A DNA stretch of 64,000 nucleotides, from the NCBI GenBank assembly GCA_023055505.1, contig JALIRH010000008.1:2666001-2730000 (forward strand). Reading direction: 5' to 3'. This document shows, one piece after another, positions 45,201-64,000 of this stretch. This DNA comes from Callipepla californica brunnescens. Lineage: Eukaryota > Chordata > Aves > Galliformes > Odontophoridae. Under the pieces are notes generated by a model. That model ran no database searches, was not told the DNA's origin, and saw nothing but the letters and a program-made list of their open reading frames with translations. Both the position numbers and the translations under genes were made by a program. The stretch's first letter is position 1, and each line of letters opens with the position of its first letter.

Positions 45201-48200
45201 TGCATTCATAATTGTGAAGTGTGCAGAATATTGCACGATGGAAAGTGAGTCTTATTTTTTCTGGCTGGCCGGGCAGGACATCTCCCTGCTAGAAGCATTT
45301 GGTGAGAGGAAGCAGCAACAGCTGTCCCATGTGTTGTTTAGAGTCAGTTCTGTGAGCTGGTGCAACCGCAGATAAACTGAGGAGACAAGTGAAATCAAAA
45401 GCAAAATTAAAGAGACTGCGAGGGGTTGTCCGTACGTAATTTTTGTTCCCATGTTTTATATGCAACACATCTGGAAATACCTTTAAACAGTTGGGGTATG
45501 AAGCCTTAGCCCATGGAAATGGACGTCTGCTAAGCACTTTGTTGTTCTTGGCTTCTCACTTCTCATCTGCCCACCCGCTCTGGGAGCCCACTTCCTTTTT
45601 TTTCATTTTACTTATTAACTTCTTATTGAAGAATTGAGGAAAAGACAAATTATCCTCAACCAGATGCCACGCACTTCAAAACCATTCCTCCATAGCCAAA
45701 CAAAGCATGTGTCTCTCTCCTGCTGGGGAGCTCAGCCCAGCACTCCAAACACATCGCCTGAGCTCTGGGCAGAGCAGGAGGGTCACGGCCTGTGAGTGCT
45801 AGCAGTGCTTCGCTAATGTAATTGGTACATTAAAAGCAAAATGCGTTTTTTGTGTAAAAAAAACTCGAGTGAAATTATCTTAAAGATAAGCTAACTAAGC
45901 ATTATGTTGGTTGGCCTTAAATTATAATGCTCGTATTCAAAGTTAGGGCTGGAAGAGGTCCTTGAGCGTAGATTTCAGCATAAGTGGCTGCGGGGTTAAC
46001 ACATTATTGCTGCAAGCTCCAAACCTGGAGCAGAAATACAGCTTACGCTTTTAGAAATAGATAGTCCAAAGCAAACTTAAAAGCCCTCTGCAAGATCAAT
46101 AGCCATGAATAATGAAGAGCACATCGCAGCATGTGGTGAATTTGTTATATCATTAGTTCCTGACAACAATTTTTTTTTAGTTCTTGAGGATTTAAAATTT
46201 ATACTTCAAATTCCTAAATGCTATCATCACTTTGCAAATAGGACAGCTGAGCAGGAGGGATTTAAGCGGCATGCTGAAGGCTGTGCCTGAGGTTGGATAG
46301 AGCAGTAAAAGGACAGGATTTATCTGCCTGCCCGCCAGAGCATCCTTCTCTCTCACCTTGCTAATGAAAGCTTTTGGTGCTCCATGGGCGGGTAGCACAT
46401 TCCTGTCTAGCAGCACTGCCCTTTGCTGCTGTTCCTGGCTGTCAGAATCTGCTGTTGGGTGGCATTACTGAGGGGACAAATGTTATCTCTAAACTGAATA
46501 TGGAAGGCTCATGTTTCACTGGTGCTGCGTCACAGCTGAGCGTCATATATAGCAACTCGTCCTCACGAGCAGAAAGTTGGGAGCTTCTGAGCTTCCTTTG
46601 AGCCTTAATGGGATGGTGAAGTGTGCTGCTTTATTGACTTCTAACTTGTGAGAAAAGATACGAGCTCTGAGGGAGGAAGCAGAGTCATTGCAAATGGAAA
46701 AGGCAGTTCTTGTGTGTGGATGTTACCCATTCAGTAGCTGAAGATTAGAATGAGCCACTGTTGGAATATCTTTTCCACCTAGTTGGGACTAAGTCCCTTG
46801 GTCAGCAAGGAAAGGGTTTTGAAAACAGGACTAAATCAAATACCTGTTATCTTTTATTTTGCTTATCTTCTAGGCAGTGGAGTTAGTAATGATGCAACTC
46901 ATTACTATTTTATTTGCATGTGTTTTAGTTTTAGTCTTTGGCTTGAGCTCTATAACGTGTAGGTACATTGTGTGTAATAAGGTCAGTTGAACCTCGTATT
47001 GCTTCAGGCAGCAACCAAATCTGTCTACTTTCAAAGTTCAGGTCAGGTTCAGCTGTTGGTTTGTGTAGCTTGGCTGAAATGGTATTTTACTTCAGCCCCA
47101 GAGAGGCGGATCATCTGAAGACTTTGCAAAAAATAAGTCATTTTTAACATTAGTAGGAACTAGAGAAAACACTGATGAAATGCACGTGTCAGGTTTGCTG
47201 CTGTCAAATTAAATGACTTCATTCTTAAAGGTAAGCTCATGGTGAGATACGTATTGAAGAAAAACTACCACAAAGCTGACCATTTACAGGAAAAGGTACT
47301 TTTTCATATGAACTGTTTAAAAACGTTCATTGTAAAAATGAACCTTTTACGAATGGTTATTGTGCATTGTTTGAAAACCAAACTAGAACTGAAAGCATTT
47401 ACTTGCTTTCCTCCCAGTGTATGTTTCAGCTGAATGGTCTCTCACTGCCTGCTTTCATGCTCTGTTATTGGTCATTTTTAACTATTCCAGCATAAATTGA
47501 TGTCACATTTGAATACAGATACACGCATTTAAAAAGCAGCAACCATGATTAAAATGGGGGTTAAGAGAAAGCAGCACATTAAAAAACAACCACAAACAAC
47601 CCACCCTCCTAAAATAGAAGCAGTTGGCTTTAATTTATAAGGACTTGATCAATTGTGTCATGTTTGTAACAGTGTAAATAAATAACCCCATACTCTTCCT
47701 CTCCTTCCCCATGCAACGTGATGGGAAAAAAGTGACAAAATGGGAATCTGTCTCAAGCTTTCAAGTGTGTAGGTGATTGCCTTTCTGTGACCAAAGGAGA
47801 CAGAAAGGGGAGGGGTGGAGTTTCATTTTTTCATTTTATAAAAGCATCCTCTTTAGGACATGGGTATTGCTTTTGTTAAAACCAGACCACAGTGATCAAT
47901 GATTTCTCTGCAGTTGTCAAACTTGCTTTAATTGTGGGACTCGATTGAGAACTCTGTTCCAAGCGCGTAGGGCTTTTCATCAGTCCCTGTAGTAACTTAA
48001 ATTTCATTTCCAAACTAAGCCAGAGCAACGTGGGTGATCATTTAAGATTGAATTTTGGAAACAGGGAATGGTGTTTCTTTGAGCTTAGCGGTTCTACCAT
48101 TGTGTGAAGTTGTGAGGCAGTTATCCCAAGGCTTGTAAGGGTTTCCTAGCTTCAAGTGAGGAAGAAAGACTTAACATCCAGAACAACAGCCAGCAGAACT

Positions 48201-50107
48201 GTGTTGGATATAGGTGAAGGATACCGCTGGCTTGGACCATGTAAGGGGTGGTGGTGTTCCATGCAGTGTAAGATACCACTGCTGGTCAGTCCCATGAAGC
48301 AAGCGGGACTGTGACTTCTTCATGTGGGCTCCTAGCTGTGCATTGTGCCTTTTCCAGCTTGCCAGCGCTGACAGCTCTTATATTTAGCGCTCCTTGGCTT
48401 AATCCTTGTTAACTGTGTTTAAATACGCACGAGGCAGTCGAAGGGCAACTTCATTGTCTTCTAGATGTATGAGTCTGGACCTAACCGCATACAGCTGGAT
48501 TTTTTCCAGCATTGTTTTGCAGTTTCCTGTTCGGCACAGAGGCCTGGGGAATAAACCACAGGACCCCACAGTTTGTGTCAGGTTGTCCTCCCTTTAATAC
48601 TGTGTCAAGGCTGTGGGTCCAACTTCCTTGGTACTTCAGTCTCTTCTGACTTAAGAGCTCACCTCTTCTCCCTTGGACTTTCTATAACCAAATGCTGTGC
48701 TTTTTTTTAATAAGTTGTATCTGAGCAAGGATACAATCCCTTGTGAGAAAGCACTCCTAGTTAGTACATCTGACTGCATATGGCATTGCAGTTATTGAGG
48801 GTGATAGCTAAATTAAAAAAAAAAAAATCAAATCATAATAATTTAAAAAAAACCCACCTCTATGTAACAGATGTCCAGAATGCCATATATGTCTGCAGAG
48901 AATGCTGCAGATGAAATACACATCAATTTTCTTGAACTTCTTTTGAAATCTCTGTGAGATTGATGCACTATGTCCTTCTAGAATTAGATAAAAGCATGCT
49001 GACGATCCATGATGGATAGATTTCCTTTGAAGAATAGTTAGCATATGAAGGAATGTGTGTACGAGTGCTCATGTGTGCACTAAAAATGCTTCTTGTGTTT
49101 AAGATAAAGGGAATGTATCACTAAACAAGGCTGATATTCCAGTGAAAAATGTGTATACCTCGTGGTGTACATGACATGGTGACGAGATGCTGTAAGTAAA
49201 ACTGTTGATAGCACAAAGTAAGAAGCACTGGCAGAAATAGCTGTATGCATCTGTGAGCCTAATTAGGGCTGTAATAACTAGAGGCAAAGAAATATGTTCA
49301 CATTGTACAGTTAAAATTTTGTGAAATGAATATTGGTGTAGTAGGATACAAATCGTACTTTACACATTGTTCTGTTTCGCTTACACTGGTGCAGTTTTAT
49401 TTAGGTAGGTTGATGGTAGTCATATTCGCTCTTTCTGCCTTGATTTAGCACATCTGCCACACTGCCCCATTACTCAGTCACTGCTGCAGCCACTAGTGAA
49501 CACCTTGGTCACTCTTCTGCATAGAGGGATTTTACTAGTGGGTCTAGCAGTGCCATGCATACAGTCTAATTTGTTGCTTACACTTTGGTTGCATTGAGTT
49601 GGAATACTTCCTGTTGCATCTAGACACTTGTTGTCATGCCTGAATCAGAATTTGTATGATTTTTGGTGTTCTTATCCATAACTAAAAAATGCTATTTCTC
49701 ATGAAAGCACACTTGAAAGATAAAGTTTATTCTGGTTTTCTGCAAAGAGAGTAGATTGCTTAAATCTTGCTCATGTTCACATATTTACCTTGTTTATTAA
49801 AATTTTCTCAGTTCTGTTTGCGTTTTATAGTTGTTACAGTAAGTAAATATGAGAGGTAATAGAAAGTATGTTGTTTCGATTACACAATACAAAGCCATGA
49901 AGCATCACCTGAAGCAAAACCCTGAGCAGAAATGGAGCCACAGAATGCAAGAATACAGTTATACTGTCCTGGGGATGTTGATTCTGAGCTTCAGCTGGAC
50001 TCACAGTGATCGGGATTCAAACTGAATGCAGAACTTCTGCTTACAGTGGCTTTCAATGTTTCGCTGTCCTGGAATCACAACTAACACTTTTTTTCTCTTT
50101 TTTACAG

Positions 50108-50209
50108 ACTGGACTTTGACACTCTTTTCATGAAAGAGGTTTCCAAGTAGTTGTCTTGTTATAACTTTGAGAAGAAGTTCTATGTAGCTCTTTCGAGAGT
50201 GCTGCAAAA
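50108..50209 (+). other. STAG1: STAG1 5' UTR part of exon 2
   Basis: A strong acceptor (cactttttttctctttttttacag, AG at 50106-50107) opens the exon. The 102 untranslated bases hold two upstream ATGs. One at 50130 starts a six-codon frame ending at TAG 50148-50150. The other, at 50182, is followed at once by TAG (50185-50187), a start-stop element 22 bases before the main ATG. Confidence 0.8.

Positions 50210-64000
<13,791 letters not shown>

Larger units (their letters stand above)
19654..50107 (+). other. STAG1: STAG1 intron 1 (about 30.5 kb)
   Basis: AT-richer sequence with no credible coding exon on either strand. Open frames up to 177 codons occur but match nothing and have no supporting features. 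Inside are a 5S rRNA-like copy (22338-22457), a pyrimidine tract (22516-22605), simple repeats, hairpins, a short CR1 3' end near 42.2 kb and several AATAAA hexamers (for example 21881-21891 and 31774-31779). Unannotated non-coding transcripts or extra 5' exons cannot be ruled out. Confidence 0.6.

Noticed and set aside
45930..45972. Short CR1-like phrase (agggctggaagaggtccttgag)
   Set aside because: Only about 25 bases fit and the flanks do not continue the element.

Overview
The window is vertebrate nuclear DNA, most likely from a bird and probably a galliform. The genes are split by GT-AG introns, two promoters lie in CpG islands, and the interspersed repeats are CR1-type LINE fragments typical of birds and reptiles. 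Four gene units can be supported. (1) An intron-free coding frame on the minus strand (7541-6678) encodes a 287-residue protein I cannot name. (2) SCLY, selenocysteine lyase, is complete on the plus strand with 11 coding exons (8603-12202, 421 codons). (3) SLC35G2 (TMEM22) is a complete single-exon coding region on the minus strand (16800-15565, 411 codons). (4) STAG1, encoding the SA1 subunit of cohesin, runs on the plus strand from about 18.8-19.65 kb to beyond the right edge. Only its 5' untranslated exons and the first three coding exons (92 codons) are inside.

Layout. Bases 1-3985 hold no recognisable gene, apart from a decayed, glycoprotein-like reading frame near 1.2-1.9 kb. Bases 3985-6677 look like the 3' untranslated region of the unnamed gene. 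Bases 7.6-9.0 kb are a CpG island from which the unnamed gene and SCLY diverge. SCLY and SLC35G2 converge on a gene-free interval at 12.2-15.5 kb. A second CpG island at 18.0-19.8 kb is a head-to-head promoter for SLC35G2 (left) and STAG1 (right), with NRF1, E2F, CTCF, NF-Y and YY1-type motifs. From 19.65 kb onward the window is STAG1 intron and exon: intron 1 of about 30.5 kb, coding exon 1 at 50.2 kb, the AT-hook exon at 55.3 kb, and a third coding exon that reaches base 64000. The introns hold CR1 pieces, a diverged 5S rRNA-like copy, simple repeats and hairpins.

The genes do not form a pathway: SCLY recycles selenium from selenocysteine, SLC35G2 is a predicted membrane transporter of the drug/metabolite superfamily, and STAG1 acts in cohesin. 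SLC35G2 and STAG1 are neighbours in human (3q22.3) while SCLY is on 2q37.3, so an evolutionary junction lies between about 12.2 and 15.5 kb. The observations most worth checking are the unnamed intronless protein, the chain of upstream open reading frames ahead of STAG1, the CTCF site in the promoter of a cohesin gene, and the 120-base 5S-like copy. I found no new defence or mobile system.
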